Assembly: GCA_045864775.1 (NCBI GenBank)
Contig: BTVR01000003.1
Span: forward strand, 35,484-99,483
Source of the DNA: Macondimonas sp045864775
GTDB taxonomy: Bacteria; Pseudomonadota; Gammaproteobacteria; UBA5335
Length of the DNA stretch: 64,000 nucleotides
Direction: 5' to 3'
The notes beneath the pieces are model-generated. The model did not search any database. It saw only the letters and a list, made by a program, of their open reading frames with translations, and was not told the DNA's origin. This document shows positions 17,985 to 29,039 of the stretch, one piece after another (positions within the stretch are counted from its first letter, which is position 1; every line of letters starts with the position of its first letter). The translations under genes and the position numbers were made by a program.

Positions 17985-18704
17985 ATGCCAGGCCGCCCGC
18001 CTTTCTCCTGTGCGCCATGTCCGCCCGATGCCTCTGTGTCGAACGGGCTGACACTCGTCCATGATCCCGAGGGCTGGTCATTGAGGGATCCGCAGGGCGC
18101 GCTCGGGCCCTTGCGGGTGGACTTCGCATCCGGCGCGCTCACCTACCGTCGCGCGCGCGGCAAAGACCGTCAACAGGGCCTCGGGCGAGCCGTCGGCAAA
18201 CCGGCCCCGGAAAAGGCGCCCACACTGATCGACGCCACGGCCGGGCTCGGCACAGACGCCTTCATGCTGGCGCATCTCGGATGGGAGGTGACGCTGCTGG
18301 AACGCTCGCCCGTTCTGGTGACCTTGCTCGCCGACGGTGTGGCGCGCGGGCGAGGCGACCCCGACGTGGGCGCCATCTGTCGACGCATGAGGGTGTTGCA
18401 CCGCGAGGCGCAGGCGTTTCTGGCGGGACTCGGGCCGCAGGAACGGCCGCAGGTCGTCTACCTGGATCCCATGTACCCTGCCGATCCCCGCAGCGCGCTG
18501 CCAGGGCGCGAGATGCAGTATCTGCGCCGCTTGCTGGGCGGCACGCAGCCGGACACCGAGCTGCTGCGCGCTGCCTGCGCCGCCGCCCATCGTCGGGTGG
18601 TGGTCAAGCGCCCCGCGGCCGCCCCTCCGCTGTCCGCCATGGTACCCAGCCACGTCATCCGCATGGGCGCGACGCGCTTCGACGTCTACCTGAGGGCGCC
18701 CTGA
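17985..18704 (+). CDS. rsmJ: 16S rRNA (guanine1516-N2)-methyltransferase RsmJ
   Basis: 239 residues. The SAM-binding motif is TLIDATAGLGTDAFMLAHLG and the catalytic DPMYP motif is VVYLDPMYPADPRSAL, both characteristic of RsmJ (YhiQ). It also has the LRVDFASGALTYRRARGKD segment that RsmJ proteins share. It methylates G1516 in the small ribosomal subunit. The ATG at 17985 is used; no strong ribosome site is seen, and an internal start around residue 20 is possible. It is convergent with the OmpW-like gene. Confidence 0.94.
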   Translation: MPGRPPFSCAPCPPDASVSNGLTLVHDPEGWSLRDPQGALGPLRVDFASGALTYRRARGKDRQQGLGRAVGKPAPEKAPTLIDATAGLGTDAFMLAHLGWEVTLLERSPVLVTLLADGVARGRGDPDVGAICRRMRVLHREAQAFLAGLGPQERPQVVYLDPMYPADPRSALPGREMQYLRRLLGGTQPDTELLRAACAAAHRRVVVKRPAAAPPLSAMVPSHVIRMGATRFDVYLRAP

Positions 18705-18755
18705 CCGCAATGCCTGGGTGTCTGCGACCCGAGTCGCGCCGAGACTCCGGGCGCG

Positions 18756-19619
18756 TCAGAAAATGCGTCCCAGGCTCAGGGTGTAGATGTAGGGATCGGC
18801 TTCGACCTTCACCCGCGCGTTCGAGCCCTGCACGTCTCCCACCACGCCGCCATCGGTCACGACATTGGTGATGCGATTGTCGAAGTCCAGATCGACGCGC
18901 ATGACGTCGAGGCCCAGAAACCACTTTTGGGTGAGGTCGATGTCGACGCCGGCCTGCAGGATGCTGCCCCATTCGTCGCTGACCTTCAGATCCGGCGCGG
19001 TGCCCGGGTCGGTGCGAGCGGTCCACAGGCTGGGATCGACCAGGCGCTCGTTGTAGGTGATGGTGTAGGTCGCGCCCGCGCCGAGATAGGGGCGCACACG
19101 CCGGTCCGGCAGAAACTGATAGATCAGCTTGGCATTCAGCGGCGCTGCGGTCACATCGGCGATCTTGCCGTCGAGCGGGCCCACCTGCACGTTGCTCAGG
19201 CGCGGAATGCGCACCCGCACCAGGGGATCTTCCTCGAGGCTGCCCTTGCCCACGTTGTCGAACTTGAGCGTCGGCAAACCGAGAGCCGTCTCGATGGCCC
19301 AATGGCGCGTGAGCAGATAGCCGATCGTGATCGTGGCGATCTCATCGGGCGCAACGCCGATCCCCGAACCCGCGACCGGCCCGGCTGGCAGGACGGTGCC
19401 GAGGATGGGCACGTTCGTGTCCGTGTCGAAGGTCAACGGGCCCGAGCTCGAATCCGGGTCGAAGCGGCTGACGCCGAACTTGGCGTAAACGTGCCCTTGT
19501 TCCAGGGGATTGAGCGCCGGCTCGGTGAGCCAGCTTCCCGCCTGCCCGGTCAGGGGCAGGGCCAGGAACATCACGAGCCCGGCAAGACGAGCGGTACAGG
19601 CCATACGAGTCGTCGTCAT
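18756..19619 (-). CDS. OmpW-family outer-membrane protein
   Basis: 287 residues from the ATG at 19619, with GGAGATC five bases upstream. The signal peptide is MTTTRMACTARLAGLVMFLA with cleavage near GQAGS. The body has OmpW-type strands: TITIGYLLTRHWAIETALGL, LIYQFLPDRRVRPYLGAGATYTI, and a C-terminal SLGRIF ending in Phe for BamA recognition. OmpW barrels (8 strands) form channels for small hydrophobic molecules. It is somewhat longer than E. coli OmpW because of loop insertions (DSSSGPLTFDTDTN). A hydrocarbon-uptake role would suit the monooxygenase cluster further on, but the two are 15 kb apart and this is speculative. Confidence 0.88.
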   Translation of the reverse strand: MTTTRMACTARLAGLVMFLALPLTGQAGSWLTEPALNPLEQGHVYAKFGVSRFDPDSSSGPLTFDTDTNVPILGTVLPAGPVAGSGIGVAPDEIATITIGYLLTRHWAIETALGLPTLKFDNVGKGSLEEDPLVRVRIPRLSNVQVGPLDGKIADVTAAPLNAKLIYQFLPDRRVRPYLGAGATYTITYNERLVDPSLWTARTDPGTAPDLKVSDEWGSILQAGVDIDLTQKWFLGLDVMRVDLDFDNRITNVVTDGGVVGDVQGSNARVKVEADPYIYTLSLGRIF

Positions 19620-19734
19620 CGGTGATCTCCCGCTTTTGAAAACAGATCGTTGCTTGTTATATCGCCGCATTCGATCGACCCATCGGGCCGACCGGTTCCC
19701 CACCGCCGCGGCGTTGCTCCGCCGGCGCACGGCG

Positions 19735-21564
19735 TCACTCGACGGTGACCGACTTGGCCAGATTGCGCGGCCGATCCACGTCGGTTCCCTTGAGCACAGC
19801 GACATGATAGGCCAGAAGCTGCAGCGGCAGCGTGAAGAGCACGGGAGACAGGGTGGACAGCGCCACGGGCAGCGCGAGGACCGTGACCCCCTCGGTCTCG
19901 TTGATCCGGGATCCGGCGCCGGCAAAGACCAACAGTTCGCCGCCCCGCGCGCGGACCTCGTGGAGGTTGGACAGCAGCTTCTCCAGCAGGGCGTTGTTGG
20001 GCGCCACCGCGATGACCGGCACCGCTTCGCTCACCAACGCCAGCGGTCCATGCTTGAGTTCGCCCGCGGCGTAAGCCTCGGCGTGGATGTAGGAAATCTC
20101 CTTGAGCTTGAGCGCGCCTTCCATGGCGATGGGGTATTCCACACCGCGCCCCAGGAACAGCGCATGCTCGCGATGAACGAGCCGCATGGCCAGCGCGGCC
20201 ACCTCGCTTTCGAGCGCGAGGACCTGCTCGACTTGCGCGGGCAGGGCGCGCAATTCGGCGACGATGCGCGCGACTTCCTCGGGTGCCAGGTCATGCGCCT
20301 GACCGAGGCAGAGCGCGAGCAGCATCAGCGCCACGAGCTGGGTGGTGAAGGCCTTGGTCGATGCGACGCCGATCTCGGCGCCGGCACGCGTCATCAGCAC
20401 CCGGTCCGATTCCCGCACCAGAGAGCTCTCCGGCACGTTGCAAATCGCCAGTCGACACAGATAGGGCCGCTCGCGACTCATGCGCAGCGCCGCGAGGGTG
20501 TCGGCGGTCTCACCGGACTGGGACAGGGTGACCAGCAAGGTCCCGGCCGGAACTGCGGGGTGGCGATAGCGGAATTCGCTGGCGATCTCGGCCGTGGCGG
20601 GGATCCCGGTCAGCGCCTCGATCCAATAGCGCGCCACCAGCGCGGCGTGGTAGCTGGTGCCGCACGCGACCAGATGCACGGCGCGCACCTCGGCGAACAG
20701 CGCCTCGGCATCCGGCCCGAACATCTCGGGAAGCACCCGCCCGTGGGTCATGCGCCCTTCCAGGGTTTCAGCCAGCACGCGCGGCTGCTCGTGGATTTCC
20801 TTCAGCATGAAATGGCGGTAAGGACCGCGATCGAGACTTTCCTGCGTCAATTGCGAAAGATGGATGGGACGATCCACGGTACGCCCGGCGCGATCGGTGA
20901 TGCGCACACCGGTGCGGCGGATCTCGGCGACGTCACCCTCGGCGAGATAGCGGAACTGCTGCGTCACGGGCAGGAGCGCGGCAGCGTCGGAAGCCACGAA
21001 GTGTTCCTCGATCCCGACGCCGATCACCAGCGGGCTACCCGCCCGCGCGGCCACGATGCGGTCCGGCGCCTGACGATCGATGACCGCAATGGCATAGGCG
21101 CCGCGCAACCGACCGAGACAGCTGCGCACCGCCGTCGCCAGATCCGCTTGCTCGGCGAGTGCGTGGCCGATCAGGTGCGCGATCAGCTCGGAATCGGTCT
21201 CGGAGACGATGACGTCGCCCCGGGCGGCCAGCTCGGCCCGCAGTTCGGCATGGTTTTCGATGATGCCGTTGTGCACGACCGCCACCCGATCGCCGGCGAT
21301 GTGGGGATGGGCGTTGCGTTCGCTGGGCGCGCCATGCGTCGCCCACCGCGTATGCGCGAGCCCGAGCGCGCCGTGGAGCGGGGCTGCATCCAGCGCCCTG
21401 GCCAGCATTTCGACCTTGCCGACGGTCCGCACCCGATCCAGTCCCGCGGATCCCAGCACCACGATACCGGCGGAATCGTAGCCGCGATACTCGAGCCGCC
21501 GCAGTCCTTCGAGCAGGATGGGGGTGACGTTGCGTTGCGCAATAGCGCCCACGATGCCGCACAT
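19735..21564 (-). CDS. glmS: Glutamine-fructose-6-phosphate aminotransferase
   Basis: 609 residues, the full length of GlmS. The N-terminal amidase begins MCGIVGAIAQRN, where Cys2 is the nucleophile; GLRRLEYRGYDSAGI and HTRWATHGAPSERNAHPH follow. The two SIS sugar-isomerase domains contain ACGTSYHAALVARYWIE, SQSGETADTLAALR and the C-terminus PRNLAKSVTVE. It makes glucosamine 6-phosphate for peptidoglycan and LPS. The stop-to-start distance to folK upstream is 3 bp. No glmS ribozyme is expected in proteobacteria, and none is seen. Confidence 0.97.
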   Translation of the reverse strand: MCGIVGAIAQRNVTPILLEGLRRLEYRGYDSAGIVVLGSAGLDRVRTVGKVEMLARALDAAPLHGALGLAHTRWATHGAPSERNAHPHIAGDRVAVVHNGIIENHAELRAELAARGDVIVSETDSELIAHLIGHALAEQADLATAVRSCLGRLRGAYAIAVIDRQAPDRIVAARAGSPLVIGVGIEEHFVASDAAALLPVTQQFRYLAEGDVAEIRRTGVRITDRAGRTVDRPIHLSQLTQESLDRGPYRHFMLKEIHEQPRVLAETLEGRMTHGRVLPEMFGPDAEALFAEVRAVHLVACGTSYHAALVARYWIEALTGIPATAEIASEFRYRHPAVPAGTLLVTLSQSGETADTLAALRMSRERPYLCRLAICNVPESSLVRESDRVLMTRAGAEIGVASTKAFTTQLVALMLLALCLGQAHDLAPEEVARIVAELRALPAQVEQVLALESEVAALAMRLVHREHALFLGRGVEYPIAMEGALKLKEISYIHAEAYAAGELKHGPLALVSEAVPVIAVAPNNALLEKLLSNLHEVRARGGELLVFAGAGSRINETEGVTVLALPVALSTLSPVLFTLPLQLLAYHVAVLKGTDVDRPRNLAKSVTVE

Positions 21565-21567
21565 GGT

Positions 21568-22092
21568 TCAGGGTCCCTTTGCAAAAGCGGGGGTTGAGGC
21601 GGCATCCAGCGGCGCGACGAGCGTCAAATCCGGACCCGGTCGCAACCGGTCCCAGAGCGCACGATAGCTTTCGCCGCAGACCGGGTGCACCGCGTCGGGG
21701 ACGAGATCCGCCAAGGGCTTGAGAACGAAGCCATAGCGCAGGATGTCGGACCGCGGCAGACGCAATCCCGCCTCCTCGCCGACCCGGTCACCGAAGAGAA
21801 TGATGTCGAGATCCAGCGTGCGAGCGGCAAACCGTGCCTCGCGGCGAGTGCGTCCGAAATCCCGCTCGACAGCGCGCAGAAATGCGCTGACCTCCCTCAG
21901 TGGCTCGGTGGTCGTGAACCCCACCACCAGATTCAGGAACGGATCGCCGTCGAAGCCGACGGCCTCGCATTGATAGACAGGCGACACGCGCAACGGGCCA
22001 AAGCGCGCTGCCAACCGGGGCAGGGCCGCGCACAGATTCGGACGCGGCTCGATGTTGCTGCCCAGTCCGACAAAGACCTCAGTCGGGATCAT
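21568..22092 (-). CDS. folK: 6-hydroxymethyl-7,8-dihydropterin pyrophosphokinase
   Basis: 174 residues. The HPPK hallmarks are VFVGLGSNIEPRPNL, SPVYQCEAVGFDGDPFLNLVV, FGRTRREARFAARTLDLDIILFGD and LRLPRSDILRYGFVLKPL. The usual motif 2 ends P-H-x(2)-LxxR-xFVL; here it is RSDILRYGFVL, with the proline-histidine pair replaced by serine-aspartate. It makes the pterin substrate for dihydropteroate synthase in folate synthesis. Its start overlaps the end of folB by 14 bp. Confidence 0.93.
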   Translation of the reverse strand: MIPTEVFVGLGSNIEPRPNLCAALPRLAARFGPLRVSPVYQCEAVGFDGDPFLNLVVGFTTTEPLREVSAFLRAVERDFGRTRREARFAARTLDLDIILFGDRVGEEAGLRLPRSDILRYGFVLKPLADLVPDAVHPVCGESYRALWDRLRPGPDLTLVAPLDAASTPAFAKGP

Positions 22093-22471
22093 GGCGCTCC
22101 GATGAGGCCGCCGGAGACGGACGCCGGCCGCGCTCGATGATCACCCCCACATCGCGCGCACCGCGCACGGCGCCGGTCTTGTTGATGCGCACCCGCACCC
22201 AGTCCACGCGGAATTCCCGCCGCACCAGTTCGGCGATGCGTTCAGCCAATGTCTCCACGAGCTGGAAGCGGCTTTCCTCGACAAAGCCGGTCAGCCGACG
22301 GGCCACCGCCTTGTAGTCCAGCGCATCGGCGAGCGCGTCGGTGCGAGCGGCGCAGGCGACATCACAGGCCATGTCGAGGTCGATGGCAATGACCTGACGC
22401 AGCCGGCGCTCCCATTCAAAGACGCCGATGATCGCCGGAATGCGCAAGTCGCGCAGATAAACGATGTCCAC
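22079..22471 (-). CDS. folB: Dihydroneopterin aldolase
   Basis: 130 residues from a GTG at 22471; no ATG lies near the conserved start, DIVYLRDLRIPAIIGVFEWERRLRQ. The FolB core includes LDYKAVARRLTGFVEESRFQLVETLAERIAELV, with the catalytic glutamate and lysine regions, and RVRINKTGAVRGARDVGVIIER. The C-terminal 17 residues (PSPAASSERHDPD) extend over the folK start and are unusual. An alternative GTG at 22480 adds three residues. It makes 6-hydroxymethyl-dihydropterin, the FolK substrate, so the pair are consecutive steps. Confidence 0.9.
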   Translation of the reverse strand: MDIVYLRDLRIPAIIGVFEWERRLRQVIAIDLDMACDVACAARTDALADALDYKAVARRLTGFVEESRFQLVETLAERIAELVRREFRVDWVRVRINKTGAVRGARDVGVIIERGRRPSPAASSERHDPD

Positions 22472-22512
22472 TGAGGTTTCCACCAGAGGCCGAGCTTGGG
22501 CGAAGCGGCATT

Positions 22513-23538
22513 TTAACCATAGCGTCGTGCGGGTGGTTGCAGCGTGTCGATCGGCCATCGGGCCCGGACCGGTGTGGCGCCGCATTCGCCGCTGCGCAAC
22601 CGGTGGAAGCCAGCCAAGGCGATCATGGCGCCGTTGTCCGTACAGAAAGCCGGCCGCGGGTAATGAACCTCGGCGCCCATACAGCCTCCCATCGCGCTGA
22701 GCGCTTCGCGCAGACGACGATTGGCGCCCACGCCGCCCGCCACCACCAGCCGCCGCAAGCCCGTCTGGTGCAGCGCGCGCCGGCACTTCTCCGTCAGCAC
22801 GCTCACCGCGGCCTCTTCGAAGCCCCGCGCGAGGTCGGCGCGGGTCTGTTCATCCGGATCGGCACCCGCCTCGCGCGCCGCATAGAGCACGGCCGTCTTC
22901 AGGCCGCTGAAGCTGAAATCAAGACCGGGACGGTCGAGCATCGGGCGCGGAAATCGGAAACGGTCGGGGACGCCGGATTCGGCCAACGCCGCCAGCGCAG
23001 GGCCACCGGGATAGGGCAGCCCCAGGAGCTTGGCGACCTTGTCGAACGCCTCGCCCGCAGCGTCGTCGATCGATTCGCCCAGAATGCGATAGCGCCCGAC
23101 CGATTCGACGGCCACCAGCAGCGTGTGTCCGCCCGATACCAGAAGAGCCAGCACCGGAAACGCCGGCGCCTCAGGCTCGAGCCAAGGCGCCAGGAGATGA
23201 CCCTCCAGATGATGCACGCCGACACAGGGCACGTCCCAGGCCAGCGCCAGGGACTGGGCCAGCGTCGCGCCGACCAGCAGGGCGCCGACGAGGCCGGGGC
23301 CGGCCGTGTAGGCAATCCCGTCGATCGCGTGGGCCGAATCCGCCTCCTGCAGGACTCGCCGGACCAGCGGCAGCAGCTTGCGGATGTGATCCCGAGAAGC
23401 GAGCTCCGGCACCACGCCGCCATACGGCGCATGCAGCGCAATCTGGCTGTGCAGGACGTGAGCCAGCAACCCCCGCTGCCCGTCGTATACCGCGACTGCG
23501 CTTTCGTCACAGGAGGTTTCGATGCCCAACACCCGCAT
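22513..23538 (-). CDS. tsaD: tRNA threonylcarbamoyladenosine transferase TsaD
   Basis: 341 residues. It begins MRVLGIETSCDESAVAVYD, the family signature. The metal-binding H-x3-H is in GVHHLEGHLLAPW, and VSGGHTLLVAVE, GEAFDKVAKLLGLPYPGGPAL and VAGGVGANRRLREAL are all present. With TsaB, TsaE and TsaC it makes t6A37 on ANN-decoding tRNAs. It is divergent from rpsU, the conserved gammaproteobacterial arrangement at the head of the macromolecular-synthesis operon. Confidence 0.97.
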   Translation of the reverse strand: MRVLGIETSCDESAVAVYDGQRGLLAHVLHSQIALHAPYGGVVPELASRDHIRKLLPLVRRVLQEADSAHAIDGIAYTAGPGLVGALLVGATLAQSLALAWDVPCVGVHHLEGHLLAPWLEPEAPAFPVLALLVSGGHTLLVAVESVGRYRILGESIDDAAGEAFDKVAKLLGLPYPGGPALAALAESGVPDRFRFPRPMLDRPGLDFSFSGLKTAVLYAAREAGADPDEQTRADLARGFEEAAVSVLTEKCRRALHQTGLRRLVVAGGVGANRRLREALSAMGGCMGAEVHYPRPAFCTDNGAMIALAGFHRLRSGECGATPVRARWPIDTLQPPARRYG

Positions 23539-23674
23539 GGGGATTCGCGATCTACGATGGCCGGATGAACTGGCAATTGTAATTCAAAGCGAATAGAATT
23601 TTCCGTCTTGCCGGCCCGCGGATGACACGCGCGGCCCGGTTGCGTGGTTCCAACGATCAGCCGAGTGAGATTGC

Positions 23675-23890
23675 ATGCCAAGCGTTCGCGTCAAGGAAAA
23701 CGAGTATTTCGATGCCGCTCTGCGGCGGTTCAAGCGGGCCTGTGAAAAGGCCGGCGTGCTGACGGAAGTCCGTCGCCGCGAGTTCTACGAAAAACCCACG
23801 CAAGAACGCACGCGCCGCAAGGCCGCCGCCGTGAAGCGCCACGCCAAGCGCCTGATGCGCGACACGCAGCGTCAAAGCCGGCTGTATTGA
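23675..23890 (+). CDS. rpsU: 30S ribosomal protein S21
   Basis: 71 residues, exactly the family length: MPSVRVKENEYFDAALRRFK and ERTRRKAAAVKRHAKRLMR. It is basic and helps translation initiation on the 30S subunit. It is first of rpsU-yqeY-dnaG-rpoD. A TAGAAT at 23594-23599 with TGGCAA 17 bp before it (23571-23576) is a plausible but weak promoter in the gap to tsaD. Confidence 0.98.
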   Translation: MPSVRVKENEYFDAALRRFKRACEKAGVLTEVRRREFYEKPTQERTRRKAAAVKRHAKRLMRDTQRQSRLY

Positions 23891-23910
23891 CCTGCGGCGA
23901 AAACACGGCC

Positions 23911-24357
23911 ATGGACCTGAAGAGTCGGCTGCAGGATGACATCAAGACTGCCATGCGGGGCGGCGACAAGGAAAGGCTGCTGACGCTGCGCATGTTCTCC
24001 GCGGCCATCAAGCAGCGCGAAGTCGATGAGCGCATCGCGCTGGACGACGCGCAAGTGCTGGCGGTGGTCGAGAAGCTGATCAAGCAGCGGCGCGAGGCCG
24101 CGACGCAGTACGAGGCCGGCAACCGCCCCGAACTGGCCGCCAAGGAGCTGGGCGAGGCAGCGCTGCTCCAGTGCTATCTCCCCGATCCGCTTTCCGAGAC
24201 CGAGCTTGACGCGCTGATCAAGGCGGCGCTCGCCGAGCATGGCGCAGTCGGCATCAAGGACATGGGCCGGATCATGGCGAACCTCAAGCCACAGATTCAG
24301 GGGCGAGCCGACATGGGCGCGGTCAGCAGCCGCCTCAAGAGTCTCCTGGGGGGCTGA
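23911..24357 (+). CDS. YqeY/GatB-like domain protein
   Basis: 148 residues from the ATG at 23911 (MDLKSRLQDDIKTAMRGGDK); a TTG at 23887 would only add a non-conserved tail. The helical YqeY domain resembles the C-terminal domain of GatB, which contacts tRNA: LRMFSAAIKQREVDER, EKLIKQRREAATQYEAGNRPELA and the end DMGRIMANLKPQIQGRADM. The function is unproven. It lies between rpsU and dnaG, as in many gammaproteobacteria. Confidence 0.93.
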   Translation: MDLKSRLQDDIKTAMRGGDKERLLTLRMFSAAIKQREVDERIALDDAQVLAVVEKLIKQRREAATQYEAGNRPELAAKELGEAALLQCYLPDPLSETELDALIKAALAEHGAVGIKDMGRIMANLKPQIQGRADMGAVSSRLKSLLGG

Positions 24358-24403
24358 CCGCTTCGATTCATGCTCCGGCTCGATGGGCGGGGTTAAGACG
24401 AGC

Positions 24404-26134
24404 ATGAGCGGACCCATTCCTCAGGAATTCATCGACGAGGTCCTGGCGCGCAGCGATCTCGTCGCGCTCATCGAGCGTCGCATCTCCCTCAAAAAAGCGG
24501 GGAAGGATTTCACGGCACGCTGCCCGTTCCACGACGAAAAGACCCCTTCCTTCACCGTCAGCCCGGACAAACAGTTCTACCACTGCTTCGGTTGCGGCGC
24601 CCACGGCAACGCGATCGGCTTTCTCATGGCCTTCGATCGACTCGAGTTCCGCGACGCGGTGGCCGACCTCGCCGCCGAAGCCGGGCTGACCCTGCCAGCA
24701 GGCGGGGAAGCGCCGCCGGCGCGTCATCTGGAACTGCGCAGCGTCCTCGAGGCGGTGGCCCGGTACTTCCGGCAGCAGCTGCGCGGCGCGGAAAGCGCCA
24801 TCGACTACCTCAAGTCGCGCGGACTGAGCGGTTCGACCGCCGCCACCTTTGGTCTCGGTTACGCGCCCGCGCGCTGGGACGCGGTATTGCAGCAGTTCGG
24901 GGCCACGCCGGAAAAACGCGCCTTGTTGCTGGACTGCGGTCTGATCATTCCCCGCGAGGGAAGCGACAGCGGTTTTTACGACCGGTTCCGCGATCGCATC
25001 GTCTTCCCGATCCGGGACGGCCGAGGCCATGTCATCGGCTTCGGCGGCCGCGTCCTGGACGACGGCCAGCCCAAATACATCAATTCGCCCGAAACACCGC
25101 TGTTCCACAAGGGCCAGGAGCTCTACGGCCTGTACGAAGCGCGCCAAGCCGGGCGGGACTTGCCTTGGGTGCTGGTGGTCGAGGGCTATATGGATGTGCT
25201 GATGCTGGCCGAACACGGTGTCACCAATGCCGTGGCGGCGCTCGGGACCGCGACGACGTCCGAGCATTTGCGCCGCCTCTTCCGGCACACACGCCGAATC
25301 GTGTTCTGTTTCGACGGCGATGGCGCGGGCCGAGCCGCGGCGGACCGTGCGCTCCAGACCAGCCTCCCCGAGATGCTGGAGGGACGAGAAATCGCCTTCC
25401 TGTTCCTGCCGGAGGGGGAAGATCCCGACTCCTTGGTGCGCCGGGAGGGCCGCGAGGGCTTTCTGGCGCGCGTACAACAGGCGCTTCCCTTGTCTGACTT
25501 TCTGCTGCAGCAGTTGAAGGCGGGACTGAACGTGCATTCGATCGAAGGCCGCACACGTCTACTGGAACGTGGCCGATCGACGTTCAAGAAGATTCCGGAA
25601 GGAATCTTCCGCGATCTCCTGGAGCAAGCGCTTGCCCGGATGGCGGAAGTCGATGTCCGCGAATTTCGCGCGAAGCCAGAGCGGCGCGCATCGACAGCGC
25701 TGCGGCCGACCACCGCGACGCACACTCAGCCGACGCCGCTGCAACGGCTGGCCGGCCTGATCCTCGCCCACCCGTCCGCCGCGACATGGATAGACCCTGC
25801 CATTCCAGCCCTGTTGCGCGCCCAGGGCGACGCTCCCGAATGGTTACTCACCCTCGTTGAACTTGCACGCGATCGACCCCATCTAACCAGCGGAGGCCTC
25901 CTCGAACGCTTCCGCTCCGATCCGGCCGAGCCCATGCTGGCCGAATTGTTGGCGTGGCAACCGGAACGAACGGACGAAGGTTCGGCTCGAGAATGTAGCG
26001 ACATCTGTCGATACTTGTTGGTACAAGCCTCGAAGGCCGAAGTCGATGCATTGCTCGCCAAGGCCGCCACGGAGGAACTGGGCGGGAGCGAGAAGGAACG
26101 GCTGCGCTTCCTGCTGACGCGCCGCGAGACATGA
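24404..26134 (+). CDS. dnaG: DNA primase DnaG
   Basis: 576 residues from the ATG at 24404. The CHC2 zinc domain is CPFHDEKTPSFTVSPDKQFYH plus CFGCGAHGN, with all four ligands. The TOPRIM core has VVEGYMDVLMLAEHG and FCFDGDGAGRAAADRAL, including the Asp pair that binds metal. The C-terminal region (from about residue 440) is the helicase-binding domain and is variable. It makes RNA primers for replication. It lies between yqeY and rpoD. Confidence 0.97.
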   Translation: MSGPIPQEFIDEVLARSDLVALIERRISLKKAGKDFTARCPFHDEKTPSFTVSPDKQFYHCFGCGAHGNAIGFLMAFDRLEFRDAVADLAAEAGLTLPAGGEAPPARHLELRSVLEAVARYFRQQLRGAESAIDYLKSRGLSGSTAATFGLGYAPARWDAVLQQFGATPEKRALLLDCGLIIPREGSDSGFYDRFRDRIVFPIRDGRGHVIGFGGRVLDDGQPKYINSPETPLFHKGQELYGLYEARQAGRDLPWVLVVEGYMDVLMLAEHGVTNAVAALGTATTSEHLRRLFRHTRRIVFCFDGDGAGRAAADRALQTSLPEMLEGREIAFLFLPEGEDPDSLVRREGREGFLARVQQALPLSDFLLQQLKAGLNVHSIEGRTRLLERGRSTFKKIPEGIFRDLLEQALARMAEVDVREFRAKPERRASTALRPTTATHTQPTPLQRLAGLILAHPSAATWIDPAIPALLRAQGDAPEWLLTLVELARDRPHLTSGGLLERFRSDPAEPMLAELLAWQPERTDEGSARECSDICRYLLVQASKAEVDALLAKAATEELGGSEKERLRFLLTRRET

Positions 26135-26164
26135 GTTCATGGGCCCGATCAAGGCGATGTGTTG

Positions 26165-26170
26165 TATAAT
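26165..26170 (+). promoter_or_regulatory. Likely -10 element of an rpoD-proximal promoter
   Basis: A perfect TATAAT lies 43 bp before the rpoD start, in the dnaG-rpoD gap. No good -35 is visible at 17 bp. Internal promoters for rpoD between dnaG and rpoD are known in E. coli, so this would let rpoD be transcribed apart from the operon. Confidence 0.5.
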
Positions 26171-26212
26171 GGGGCGTTTAGCTGTGCCCCCTTCCTGAGG
26201 TTGACCCGCCGT

Positions 26213-28060
<1,848 letters not shown>

Positions 28061-28185
28061 GTCGAATCGAGGGCCTCATCTCGCCCGGGATCCCTCTCTC
28101 GGGGCCTTCGGGGCGCGCGGCGAGCGCACACCGCTACGGCGCATGCGACGGCGGCCCTGTGTCGCCGCCACCATCCATGTTCACA

Positions 28186-28262
<77 letters not shown>

Positions 28263-28465
28263 CGTTCGGCCGCGGGCGCCTTCAATGACGAAGCGACGGG
28301 AGCGGGTCCGCGCCGTGCCACCCCAGGCGGCACCACCGGCGCCGAATCGGTTTGCGACGCCGAAAGATGCCCCCGCGCGTCCATTCGATTGCTCCACCGG
28401 CGGGCGACGCCCGGCCAACCCCGATGGCCCACATCACCGACAGCAAACCAGCCATTCGATCGCGT

Positions 28466-28939
28466 CTATCGCGGCGGGGGCCAAGGACGGGTCACCACCG
28501 GCTTTGGCAGGCCGTGCACATGCCGCCCGACTGCGAGCTGCTCTGCAGCCGGGCCGTCCGCAGAAACTTCGAGCGCCCATCGGATCGGCTGGCGCGCGCA
28601 GATGCGGCGTTCATCATTCGGCACGAGCGCCTCCAGTTGTCGGATGACACCCCGCGCATCAATGAATGCCAGGCTCAGCGGCAACAGCGTGTTCTTCATC
28701 CAGAAACAGGGGCGTTCCGCTCGTGGGAACACGAATAGCATCGCGACATCGCCCGTTCCTGCCGCACGACCCGCCAGGCCCCGCCGACGCATCGCCGCAG
28801 TTTCGGCCACTTCGGCCTCCAAGGTGAGCGCGCCCACGTGGAGCACCAGCCGATCCGAAGCCAGGGACGGCCCCGCGCCTGCGATCGTCATTGCCGCCAC
28901 CATCGCCAGGCAGGCCGCCGCCTGGAAGGTCGAAAGCAT
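28466..28939 (-). CDS. DUF192-family secreted protein
   Basis: 157 residues from the ATG at 28939, with a signal peptide (MLSTFQAAACLAMVAAMTIA, cleavage near SLAS). The DUF192 fold has VAETAAMRRRGLAGRA, MLFVFPRAERPCFWMKNTLLPLSLAFID and the end EVSADGPAAEQLAVGRHV. DUF192 proteins are small periplasmic or extracellular proteins of unknown biochemical role. It is divergent from the aldehyde dehydrogenase, with a 100-bp gap. Confidence 0.92.
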   Translation of the reverse strand: MLSTFQAAACLAMVAAMTIAGAGPSLASDRLVLHVGALTLEAEVAETAAMRRRGLAGRAAGTGDVAMLFVFPRAERPCFWMKNTLLPLSLAFIDARGVIRQLEALVPNDERRICARQPIRWALEVSADGPAAEQLAVGRHVHGLPKPVVTRPWPPPR

Positions 28940-29039
28940 GCGTGAATGAACGTTTGCCCGCTCGTCCGGTCTTGGAAAGCAGTCCTGCACCGGTTTGCCA
29001 GCGCGGCTACTGAGGCCCATCTTGCGGGGGAATATCACC

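Noticed and set aside
19510..21597. 695-codon frame opposite glmS and the OmpW-like gene
   Set aside because: Antisense shadow; glmS is full length and certain on the other strand.
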